Source: Bacillota bacterium
GTDB taxonomy: Bacteria; Bacillota; Clostridia; Oscillospirales; Acutalibacteraceae
NCBI GenBank assembly: GCA_023397245.1
Contig: JAEWUH010000041.1
Span: forward strand, 1 to 6,980
Direction of reading: 5' to 3'
DNA length: 6,980 nucleotides
Made by a program: the position numbers and the translations under genes. A model generated the notes under the pieces. That model was not told the origin of the DNA. It made no database searches and worked only from the letters and a program-made list of their open reading frames with translations. Positions 1-5,634 of this stretch are shown piece by piece (position 1 is the first letter of the stretch; the number at the start of each line of letters is the position of its first letter).

Positions 1-49
1 GATTTTTCACTGTAACAACAACATTGCCGACAACCTTTGCGAAAACCAT
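1..49 (-). CDS. BMC-P pentameric vertex protein 3 (EutN/CcmL family), first 16 codons only
   Basis: Reading the minus strand from the ATG at 49 gives MVFAKVVGNVVVTVKN, which matches the first strand pattern of vertex proteins (compare VKIIGTVVSVKK in the gene just upstream). A GGGGGGA ribosome-binding sequence lies about 9 nt before the ATG, and the gap to the preceding stop is 29 nt. The rest of the gene lies beyond the window. The call rests on a short fragment plus context, but both agree. Confidence 0.8.
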   Translation of the reverse strand, partial: MVFAKVVGNVVVTVKN

Positions 50-78
50 AGGAAAGCGTCCCCCCAGTCCCCCGGAAA

Positions 79-345
79 TTACGGGCAATAAACGGAGTCA
101 ATGATACCGGCAGCGCCGGCGTCAATGCAGACATCCGGGTTTGGCAGCGTCATTGCCCCTTCCCTGCTTTTTGAACAGCATACAATCTGCCCGTATCCCG
201 CGCCGATTGCGTCCACTGCAACATACGGCTCGCCGTATGCTTTGAACTCAGAGTCCACAGGCTGCACCACCAAAAGCCTTACACCCTGCAGGCCTTCCGA
301 TTTCTTAACGGAAACTACCGTCCCTATAATTTTTACAACTTGCAT
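79..345 (-). CDS. BMC-P pentameric vertex protein 2 (EutN/CcmL family), cysteine-rich
   Basis: This 88-residue vertex protein has the family core: VKIIGTVVSVKK, GVRLLVVQPVD and VAVDAIGAGYGQIV, ending in AGAAGIIDSV. The GSSAR loop of its neighbour is replaced by SKSREGA, and it contains four cysteines (C56, C57, C73, C87), an unusual number for such a small shell protein. Its start lies only 9 nt after the preceding stop. The GAGGT Shine-Dalgarno site includes part of that TGA stop codon, so the two genes are probably translationally coupled. It is likely to cap vertices alongside the other two pentamer types. Confidence 0.95.
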   Translation of the reverse strand: MQVVKIIGTVVSVKKSEGLQGVRLLVVQPVDSEFKAYGEPYVAVDAIGAGYGQIVCCSKSREGAMTLPNPDVCIDAGAAGIIDSVYCP

Positions 346-354
346 ACTGCTACC

Positions 355-663
355 TCAAACGGAACTGCTTTTATTCCGATCAAACGTTTTCTTTCCGTGT
401 ATATCGATCGTATCGATAATCGCCATGATCGTGGCGTCCACCGGCCTGCTGCCGGTCACGGAGGTCTGCCGCGCAGAGCTTCCGGATACAACCAGCACAA
501 TTTCCTCATCGCCCGCACCGACCGCGTCGACCGCAATGATCGGAGAGCCCTGATTCTCCATGGTAAACAAGTTCAGAGGCTGAACGATCTGCATCTTTAA
601 TCCGACTAAATTATCATCTTTTTTTGTACAGACCACCGTTCCAATAATTCTGCAGGCAATCAT
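355..663 (-). CDS. BMC-P pentameric vertex protein 1 (EutN/CcmL family)
   Basis: Pentamers of this family cap the twelve vertices of the polyhedral shell. The 102-residue protein shows the family pattern: CRIIGTVVCTKK at the N terminus, GLKMQIVQPLN, IIAVDAVGAGDEEIVLVVSGSSAR at residues 42-65, and PVDATIMAIIDTI near the end. A polar tail of about 15 residues (IHGKKTFDRNKSSSV) extends beyond the usual fold. GGGAG lies 8 nt before the ATG. The gene is separated from deoC by 88 nt containing a possible attenuator, and its TGA stop overlaps the Shine-Dalgarno site of the next pentamer gene. Confidence 0.95.
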   Translation of the reverse strand: MIACRIIGTVVCTKKDDNLVGLKMQIVQPLNLFTMENQGSPIIAVDAVGAGDEEIVLVVSGSSARQTSVTGSRPVDATIMAIIDTIDIHGKKTFDRNKSSSV

Positions 664-691
664 TTCAATACTCCCTTAGCCAAAACAAAAT

Positions 692-744
692 TTTAAAGAA
701 AGCGGGGAAGCAGCATACACGGAAGCTGTCATGCCGTTTCCCCG
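692..744 (-). terminator. Possible intrinsic terminator or attenuator after deoC
   Basis: Plus-strand 703-709 (CGGGGAA) is complementary to 738-744 (TTCCCCG). The loop contains a second small stem (CAGC at 711-714 with GCTG at 725-728). In minus-strand RNA the hairpin is followed by CUUUCUUUAAAAUUUU, a moderately U-rich tail. It lies just 7 nt past the deoC stop and upstream of the pentamer genes. The stem is only 7 bp and the tail is interrupted, so partial termination is more likely than a full stop. Confidence 0.4.
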
Positions 745-751
745 TTTTGAA

Positions 752-1588
752 TCAATATTGCATATTGCTTCCAGGATAGTTCTGCGTGCTGATGCCGGAC
801 GTATTCAGCGGAGCGCCGCCCGCTTCCTTGGCTTCGCTGCGCACAATTTCAATTCCGCAGCTTGCGCCGATCCGGTTTGCGCCGGCACGGATCATATCCA
901 TTGCGTCCTTGTAGCTCCTGATTCCGCCGGAAGCCTTAACGCCCATGGTCGGGCCAACTGTCTTTCTCATTAAACGAATGTCTTCTGCGGTTGCGCCGCC
1001 GGTGCTGAAGCCGGTTGAAGTCTTAACGAACGCCGCTCCCGCTTCTTTGGAAGCCTTGCAGGCAAGAACCTTTTCCTCATCCGTCAGCAGGCAGGCTTCA
1101 ATAATCACTTTAACGATTGCGCCGCCGTCTTTGGACGTTTTGACTACCTCGGCGATATCGTTTTTGACATAATTCCAGTCTCCGGATTTTATTGCGCCGA
1201 TACTGATCACCATATCGACTTCATTGGCGCCGTTGGCAACCGCTTCCCTTGCCTCTTCCGCCTTGGAACGTGTGGATGCCGCGCCCAGAGGGAAGCCAAC
1301 CACGCAGCAGGTGTTTACGCCGCTGCCCTTGAGCATTTTTGCAACAAGCGGAACATAGCAGGTGTTCACGCACACAGATGCAAAATGATACTGAAGTGCT
1401 TCCTCGCATATTTTCTTAATCTGGTCTGCCGAAGCGTTTGCTTTCAGCAGCGTATGGTCGATCATCCCGGCAACTGAACCCATCGGTTTTGTACTCTCCT
1501 GTTCCGCAGCCTTTACCGGCCTGCTCTCGCCCTGAATCTTCTGATAGATTTCGTCGGAAATCTGATCAATTAATTTCTCTATTTCCAT
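752..1588 (-). CDS. deoC: Deoxyribose-phosphate aldolase with N-terminal encapsulation peptide
   Basis: This enzyme cleaves 2-deoxy-D-ribose 5-phosphate to acetaldehyde and glyceraldehyde 3-phosphate. The class I aldolase barrel spans about residues 37-255: [11 protein letters not shown]125 in NEVDMVI, Schiff-base lysine K189 in [14 protein letters not shown], and second lysine K218 in [11 protein letters not shown]. In E. coli the equivalents are D102, K167 and K201. Residues 1-20 form an amphipathic helix ([14 protein letters not shown]), followed by a polar linker to about residue 36. That helix-plus-linker layout is typical of compartment cargo; free DeoC proteins start close to the barrel. 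The C-terminal tail ends in Tyr278, in the position of E. coli catalytic Tyr259. AAAGGTG precedes the ATG. The gene sits between the hexamer and pentamer shell genes and is the likely signature enzyme, placing the locus in the sugar-phosphate-utilising compartment class. Confidence 0.96.
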   Translation of the reverse strand: MEIEKLIDQISDEIYQKIQGESRPVKAAEQESTKPMGSVAGMIDHTLLKANASADQIKKICEEALQYHFASVCVNTCYVPLVAKMLKGSGVNTCCVVGFPLGAASTRSKAEEAREAVANGANEVDMVISIGAIKSGDWNYVKNDIAEVVKTSKDGGAIVKVIIEACLLTDEEKVLACKASKEAGAAFVKTSTGFSTGGATAEDIRLMRKTVGPTMGVKASGGIRSYKDAMDMIRAGANRIGASCGIEIVRSEAKEAGGAPLNTSGISTQNYPGSNMQY

Positions 1589-1647
1589 GCCGTTTCACCT
1601 TTCAACATTATTCGTTTTAGAATTCATTTTCGTTTTACACGTTCTTC

Positions 1648-1926
1648 TTATTTCATAGCAGGAAGAATTTTATTAACGTCATCATGCGGCCTTGCAATGA
1701 CATGCACCGAAAGGACTTCCCCTATTCTCTTTGCCGCCGCCGAACCTGCTTCCACCGCAGCCTTAACCGCGCCGACATCGCCGCGCACCATAACGGTAAC
1801 AAGGCCGTGGCCGATCATTTCCTTGCCGATCAGTGTTACGTTGGCGGCTTTTGACATGGCATCCGCAGCCTCAATGGCAGGTACAAGACCTTTTGTTTCG
1901 ACTAATCCCAAAGCGCTGACTTCCAT
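1648..1926 (-). CDS. BMC-H hexameric shell protein 3, with histidine pore loop
   Basis: This 92-residue single BMC domain is identical to shell protein 2 at about 72 of 92 positions. It is the most diverged of the three. Core motifs remain ([10 protein letters not shown]26 in [28 protein letters not shown] with R79). The pore loop reads KEMIGHGLV, so the pore-lining Ser40 of PduA becomes His40 and the adjacent position 37 becomes Met. A ring of six histidines would make this pore narrower and chemically different, so it may gate another metabolite. A near-perfect CAGGAGG Shine-Dalgarno site lies 6 nt before the ATG. It is placed between shell protein 2 and the aldolase gene, with a 42-nt gap before it and 59 nt after. 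The transport role of His40 is inferred, not shown. Confidence 0.96.
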   Translation of the reverse strand: MEVSALGLVETKGLVPAIEAADAMSKAANVTLIGKEMIGHGLVTVMVRGDVGAVKAAVEAGSAAAKRIGEVLSVHVIARPHDDVNKILPAMK

Positions 1927-1968
1927 ATTGACCTCCTGTATTTTACAAACGTTCCAGTATTTGCATCC

Positions 1969-2247
1969 TTATTTTAACTTCGGCAGAATGTTCTCAACAT
2001 CGCCGTGAGGCCTTGCGATAACATGTACGGAAATAACCTCGCCGATTCTCTTTGCCGCTGTCGCGCCGGCATCCGTCGCAGCCTTGACCGCGCCGACATC
2101 TCCTCTTACCATAACGGTAACCAGACCGCTGCCGATGCACTCTTTTCCGATGAGTTTTACATTTGCTGCCTTTACCATCGCATCCGCAGCCTCGATTGAT
2201 GCAATTAACCCCTTGGTTTCAACCATTCCTAAAGCTTCCATTTCCAT
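1969..2247 (-). CDS. BMC-H hexameric shell protein 2, PduA-like
   Basis: This 92-residue single-domain shell protein has the standard BMC-H length. It shows K26 in ADAMVK, pore loop KECIGSG with Cys37 and Ser40, and the R79 edge residue in HVIARPH. Only nine differences by hand count separate it from the preceding paralogue over the shared region, which points to tandem duplication. The DNA differs at many third codon positions, so the protein is being held constant by selection rather than being a very recent copy. It starts 29 nt after the previous gene, with AAAGGGG about 11 nt before the ATG. It probably assembles with its paralogues into mixed facets and lets small polar substrates through its serine-lined pore, as established for PduA. 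Confidence 0.96.
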   Translation of the reverse strand: MEMEALGMVETKGLIASIEAADAMVKAANVKLIGKECIGSGLVTVMVRGDVGAVKAATDAGATAAKRIGEVISVHVIARPHGDVENILPKLK

Positions 2248-2276
2248 TGAAAATAGCCCCTTTCAGTTTTTTATAA

Positions 2277-2618
2277 TTATTTTTTGATAACGATTTTTGC
2301 GTCAACGGTATTTAACGGCTTTTTGATTTCTGCAAGAACCGGTTTGTTATTCGGGAGGATTTCTTCCACATCCGTATGCGGTCTTGCAATAACATGTACG
2401 GAAATAACCTCGCCGATTCGTTTCGCAGCCGTCGCGCCGGCGTCCGTTGCGGCTTTTACCGCCCCGACATCGCCCCGCACCATTACGGTTACAAGGCCGC
2501 TGCCGATACATTCTTTCCCAACCAGCACTACATTTGCGGCTTTCACCATGGCGTCAGCCGCTTCGATTGCAGCAATCAGCCCTCTGGTTTCCACCATGCC
2601 CAACGCTTCCTGTTCCAT
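2277..2618 (-). CDS. BMC-H hexameric shell protein 1, PduA-like with C-terminal extension
   Basis: This protein forms hexameric tiles of the microcompartment facets. Residues 1-89 make a single BMC domain very close to Pdu[12 protein letters not shown], edge lysine K26 in ADAMVK, pore loop IGSG with S40, [19 protein letters not shown], and R79 in HVIARPH. Unlike PduA it has Cys rather than Lys at position 37 next to the pore. It has 113 residues because of a lysine-rich tail of about 24 residues after ILP (for example [12 protein letters not shown]) that the two following paralogues lack. The domain is identical at 83 of 92 aligned positions to the next protein. AAAGGAG precedes the ATG by 8 nt. 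It is the first of three tandem shell genes. The tail could contact neighbouring tiles, cargo or cytosolic partners; no role is established. Confidence 0.96.
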   Translation of the reverse strand: MEQEALGMVETRGLIAAIEAADAMVKAANVVLVGKECIGSGLVTVMVRGDVGAVKAATDAGATAAKRIGEVISVHVIARPHTDVEEILPNNKPVLAEIKKPLNTVDAKIVIKK

Positions 2619-2683
2619 GATGTTCTCCTTTCTAATTTAATGGATCATATAAATAAAATTAAAATGCGCTGTTTCAGTCCCGT

Positions 2684-3391
2684 CTAAGAAGGTATCATCC
2701 TGATTTTGAGTTCTCTGATACGGTCCTTTGCAAGAGGCGTGATGATGCATTTCGGGCTGACGGAAATTTCTTTTCCTCCGGCCTGCCACAGATCATCGAC
2801 ATCCTTCTGCGTAATCAGTCCCGTCTGCTCCGCACCTTTGCTTTTCTCGCTGCCCGGATAGGAAACCAGGATCTTCATTGATTCCGCGGAACGGATCAGC
2901 CGGACTGTTTTTTCCGCCAGCGGGGATTTGCTTTCAAACGGGTTGTAATCAAAATGAAGCAGAATCTGTTTATCATGAAGCAGACCGAGCAGGATTACCT
3001 TGGATGCGAAATCATCCTCGTCGCCGCTCACAATCCGGTTCAGCTGCCGGATTCCGGTATTGAACACACAGATTTTTTCAAACGCGTTCAGGCGGTCAAT
3101 GACTGCCTCCCTTACGCTGTCGTCCCGTATATTCGCAGAAATTACGCAGTCGTTCTCCAGACCTGGCGCGAGCGGTTTATAGGAGCACAAAAAGATTTTG
3201 TAGCCTTTGTGCGCTTTTACCACTGAATCCAGCTGGCTGCGAAGCTGCACCACAAAGTCCGGAACCAGTACCAAAAGATTCTTTTGACCTTCTTCAATTT
3301 GAAAAGAAGGTTCCCCGTCGAATTCTCTCCGCAGAGCTTCTTCGACTGATTTCCGAACCATGGCAGTCAATTCATCGTTATGTATTTCCAT
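2684..3391 (-). CDS. BMC-associated protein, possibly of the Eut-operon hypothetical family (TIGR02536-like)
   Basis: The biochemical function of this 235-residue protein is not known to me. Three parts are visible. Residues 5-24 form an amphipathic helix (LTAMVRKSVEEALRR core) that aligns well with the extension on the neighbouring isomerase, suggesting lumenal targeting. Residues about 37-180 alternate strands and helices in a Rossmann-like pattern, beginning KNLLVLVPDFVVQL. Residues about 192-233 carry a module of the type ITQKDVDDL...GGKEISVSP...IITPLAKDRIREL, which I recognise from several compartment-operon proteins. The overall pattern recalls the ethanolamine-compartment family TIGR02536, from memory only. 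The start is supported by AAGGAG 6 nt before the ATG, and the stop is TAG. It lies 62 nt after the isomerase gene and 65 nt before the first shell gene. No catalytic signature could be identified. Confidence 0.7.
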   Translation of the reverse strand: MEIHNDELTAMVRKSVEEALRREFDGEPSFQIEEGQKNLLVLVPDFVVQLRSQLDSVVKAHKGYKIFLCSYKPLAPGLENDCVISANIRDDSVREAVIDRLNAFEKICVFNTGIRQLNRIVSGDEDDFASKVILLGLLHDKQILLHFDYNPFESKSPLAEKTVRLIRSAESMKILVSYPGSEKSKGAEQTGLITQKDVDDLWQAGGKEISVSPKCIITPLAKDRIRELKIRMIPS

Positions 3392-3453
3392 TGCTTCTCC
3401 TTAAATATTGCATTCCTGCAAACGCAAGACTTAATTTGAATATTTATATAAAA

Positions 3454-4275
3454 TCAAGGCTTTTTCTCATTAAAAACATCCATCATCTGCATCAGCCTGC
3501 CGGCATCCAAAGCCGCCCCGCCAATCAGAAAGCCGGAAACCTCTTCACAGAGCGCTGTTTTTTCGATATTGTCCGGGTTTACGCTTCCGCCGTACAGAAT
3601 CGGAATCTCACGGCCGGAATCAGCGCCAAAAATAGAAACCAGCTGTTCCCGGATGAACCGGTGTGTTTCCTCAATCTGATCCGGCGCGGCACTCTCGCCG
3701 GTTCCAATCGCCCAAACGGGTTCATACGCGACGAGCAAATGCTCCGCGTCCCGAACCGCTGTGTCCGCGAGCGCGTTTTTAAGCTGCGACCGGAGCACCT
3801 GAGCATATTGCCCGGATCTGCGCTCCTCCAGCTTTTCCCCGATGCACAGCACCGGGCGAATTCCCGCTTTGAAACATGCCTTAACTTTTTTCCCAATCAG
3901 TTCGTCGGTTTCCCCAAAAATATTTCTGCGTTCCGAATGTCCTAAAATCGAATAGGCGCAGCCCAAATCCTTTGCCATAACAGTGGAAACTTCGCCGGTA
4001 AAAGCACCCTTTTCCGCAAAATAGACATTTTGCGTGCCGTATTGAATATGCGGTCCGGAAAACTTTTTCATCAGATAAAGATACGGAGAGGGCGGAAAAA
4101 GAATGACCGGATTCCGGTCGCTGAAATCGTAATGGTTCAGCACTTCCAGGTAATGTTCTGTTTCGGCAGACGTCATATTCATTTTCCAGTTTGCTGCAAT
4201 CACAAACTTTTTTTGCTTCCGTACAGCCTGATAAACCTTTTCCCTTACCAAAGCTGAAATTTTATCTTTCTGCAT
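3454..4275 (-). CDS. tpiA: Triose-phosphate isomerase with N-terminal BMC-targeting-type helix
   Basis: This enzyme interconverts glyceraldehyde 3-phosphate and dihydroxyacetone phosphate. Of 273 residues, about 24-273 form a standard TIM barrel. All catalytic elements are present: N29 and K31 in AANWKMN, H113 in ILGHSERR, E185 with the mobile loop in AYEPVWAIGTG, and phosphate-gripping loops YGGSVN (228-233) and IGGAAL. Ordinary isomerases start almost directly at the F-V-I-A-A-N strand. This one has about 23 extra residues forming an amphipathic helix (ISALVREKVYQAVRK core), resembling encapsulation peptides of compartment cargo. The start is secure: a TAA codon sits in frame immediately upstream of the ATG at 4275, and the next Met is within the catalytic core. 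The Shine-Dalgarno match is weaker than that of neighbouring genes. It is the first gene after the transporter and leads the compartment block. A paralogue specialised for the organelle, rather than the housekeeping copy, is inferred. Confidence 0.93.
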   Translation of the reverse strand: MQKDKISALVREKVYQAVRKQKKFVIAANWKMNMTSAETEHYLEVLNHYDFSDRNPVILFPPSPYLYLMKKFSGPHIQYGTQNVYFAEKGAFTGEVSTVMAKDLGCAYSILGHSERRNIFGETDELIGKKVKACFKAGIRPVLCIGEKLEERRSGQYAQVLRSQLKNALADTAVRDAEHLLVAYEPVWAIGTGESAAPDQIEETHRFIREQLVSIFGADSGREIPILYGGSVNPDNIEKTALCEEVSGFLIGGAALDAGRLMQMMDVFNEKKP

Positions 4276-4300
4276 TTATCACATCATCCGTTCTTTTTTT

Positions 4301-4348
4301 GCCGGCGGGAGTTCCTGTCTGCCGGATTTCCGCCAAACAGGAACCGGC
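4301..4348 (-). other. Strong intercistronic RNA hairpin without U-tract
   Basis: In the 177-nt gap between the binding-protein gene and the isomerase gene, plus-strand 4311-4318 (GTTCCTGT) pairs perfectly with 4337-4344 (ACAGGAAC). The stem is extended by GCCG at 4301-4304 pairing with CGGC at 4345-4348 around a one-sided bulge, with a short possible inner stem in the loop. Read as minus-strand RNA it is followed by an A-run rather than a U-run, so it is not a standard intrinsic terminator. It ends 25 nt before the isomerase ATG. It may protect the 3' end of the transporter message or influence isomerase translation; both roles are inference. Confidence 0.5.
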
Positions 4349-4380
4349 CGCCAGCCGTGTTTCCCAATCGAATTTTTTTA

Positions 4381-4428
4381 TTCCTGAAGTATTTCTGAAT
4401 CCTTTATTTTACCGTCTCTGTTTCTGAA
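4381..4428. repeat. Three short TTYCTGAA repeats
   Basis: The octamer TTYCTGAA occurs at 4381-4388, 4392-4399 and 4421-4428, all in the same orientation, within the AT-rich gap just after the binding-protein gene. The first two starts are 11 bp apart, close to one helical turn. This could be a regulator site cluster ahead of the compartment genes. The motif is short and AT-rich, so chance is also plausible, and I see no clear promoter beside it. Confidence 0.2.
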
Positions 4429-4452
4429 GTCATTTTCTTTAACGGTCTGTTT

Positions 4453-5523
4453 TTACTGAACGTCCTTTAACGCTGCAAAGGTAAGAGAATCGTTAACATA
4501 ATCCTTAGCGTTGTTGGTATCCACCAGGCCGGTCTTGGAATCCACATATTTTTCAACCGTCTTGCCGGCAAGAATATCAAGCGCGGTATCCACGGCAAGT
4601 TTGCCTTCATATGCAGGGTCGTTCAGGGCTGTCGCCTGATAGTTCCCGCCGGAAGCGATCTGCTTCACAGCTTCCATCAGACCGTCGACACCGACAACCT
4701 TGACATCCTTCAGGCCTCTCTGAGTGGCAACCTGAAGTGCGCCGAGAGCCATATCGTCATTATGGGCATAGATCAGGGCGATATCCTTGTTTGCCTGGAA
4801 AGCATCCTGGGAAGCGGTAACTGCCTTGGATCTCTCATAATCGCAGTAAGCGGTCTGCACAACCTTGATGCCGGGCTCCTTGTCAACTGCGGAGTGGAAG
4901 CCGTCGCGTCTGTCCATCATAACCTGGTCACCGGCAGCTCCCTGAACCTCAAGGATCTTGCCCTTTGCTTTGCCGGCACCGCCGAGCAGCTCAACCGCTT
5001 TTTCACCGGCCAGCTTGCCCATTGCCTTGTTGTCTCTGCCGACGAAGGATGTATAACCGGCCTGGATGTTCCGGTCTACTGCAACAACCGGAATGCTTTT
5101 GCCCTTTGCCGCATCCATTGCAGGCTGCACGCCGGAAGACTGCACCGGGTTAACAAGCAGCACATTTACACCCTTGGAAATCATATCCTGAATATCTGCG
5201 TTCTGCTTTTGAACACCGTTTTGTGCGTCGGCGTAAATAAAGTCCGCGCCTTTTGCTTTTGCTTCCGCCTTTGCAGCATCCATAATTGCCACATAGAACG
5301 GAGAAGCCAGTGTGCACTGTGAGAATCCGATTACGATTTTCTTAGAGGAAGCAGTGGACGCAGCAGCTGATGCCGCCGCAGTATCCTGTGATGCTGCCGG
5401 GGCTGCCTCGGAAGCAGCCGCTTCACTGGATGAAGCAGTCTTGCCGGAGCCGCAGGCGGTCATTGCCAATACCATTGTGGATACCAAGAGTACACTTAAT
5501 ACAGATTTTACTTTTCTTAACAT
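4453..5523 (-). CDS. Sugar-binding lipoprotein of ABC importer, RbsB-like (Peripla_BP_4 fold)
   Basis: This 356-residue extracellular receptor captures a sugar and delivers it to the permease. It begins with a lipoprotein signal peptide (basic MLRKVK, hydrophobic core, then M-T-A-C with lipidated Cys24). An Ala/Ser-rich flexible tether follows to about residue 60, and then two alternating alpha/beta lobes. My hand alignment to E. coli RbsB places ribose-pocket residues at F76, D150-R151, R205, N255 (in AHNDDMALGAL) and D280 (in VVGVDG). RbsB N13, F16, F164 and Q235 correspond to S74, Y77, Y229 and N301. The pocket therefore looks pentose-like but not identical, compatible with ribose, deoxyribose or a related sugar. 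The ATG is preceded by GGGAGGAATTAAAA. Gene order ATPase-permease-binding protein matches rbsACB. Exact ligand is unproven. Confidence 0.93.
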   Translation of the reverse strand: MLRKVKSVLSVLLVSTMVLAMTACGSGKTASSSEAAASEAAPAASQDTAAASAAASTASSKKIVIGFSQCTLASPFYVAIMDAAKAEAKAKGADFIYADAQNGVQKQNADIQDMISKGVNVLLVNPVQSSGVQPAMDAAKGKSIPVVAVDRNIQAGYTSFVGRDNKAMGKLAGEKAVELLGGAGKAKGKILEVQGAAGDQVMMDRRDGFHSAVDKEPGIKVVQTAYCDYERSKAVTASQDAFQANKDIALIYAHNDDMALGALQVATQRGLKDVKVVGVDGLMEAVKQIASGGNYQATALNDPAYEGKLAVDTALDILAGKTVEKYVDSKTGLVDTNNAKDYVNDSLTFAALKDVQ

Positions 5524-5634
5524 TTTTAATTCCTCCCTTATTCACAGTTACTTTTCAATACTTTCCTTACTTTTTTGCTTTACTGCCGGTTGCTTTAAGT
5601 TGCTTCAAATCGGCACATTATTTTGCAAATACGA

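Noticed and set aside
101..553. Plus-strand open frame of 150 codons across the pentamer genes, and similar plus-strand frames across the deoC, shell and isomerase genes
   Set aside because: They lie antisense to well-supported genes, have low-complexity Ser/Thr/Ala/Pro content typical of reverse-complement shadows, and no recognisable domain.
1611..1637. Direct repeat TTCGTTTTA at 1611-1619 and 1629-1637 in the gap before deoC
   Set aside because: It is only 9 bp of low-complexity sequence with no dyad symmetry or nearby promoter, so it is not supportable as an operator.
2633..2672. AT-rich stretch with TATGAT on the minus strand (plus 2644-2649) before the first shell gene, resembling a -10 box
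   Set aside because: No acceptable -35 hexamer lies about 17 bp upstream (ACAGCG is a poor match), and AT-rich gaps throw up such hexamers by chance.
3409..3422. Small inverted repeat TTGCA-TTCC-TGCAA between the isomerase gene and the next gene
   Set aside because: A 5-bp stem with no U-tract is too weak to call a terminator or regulatory element.
5524..5634. Possible terminator or promoter in the 111-nt gap between permease and binding-protein genes
   Set aside because: Only a 5-bp TGCCG/CGGCA stem with a long loop and no U-tract was found, and no clear -35/-10 pair.
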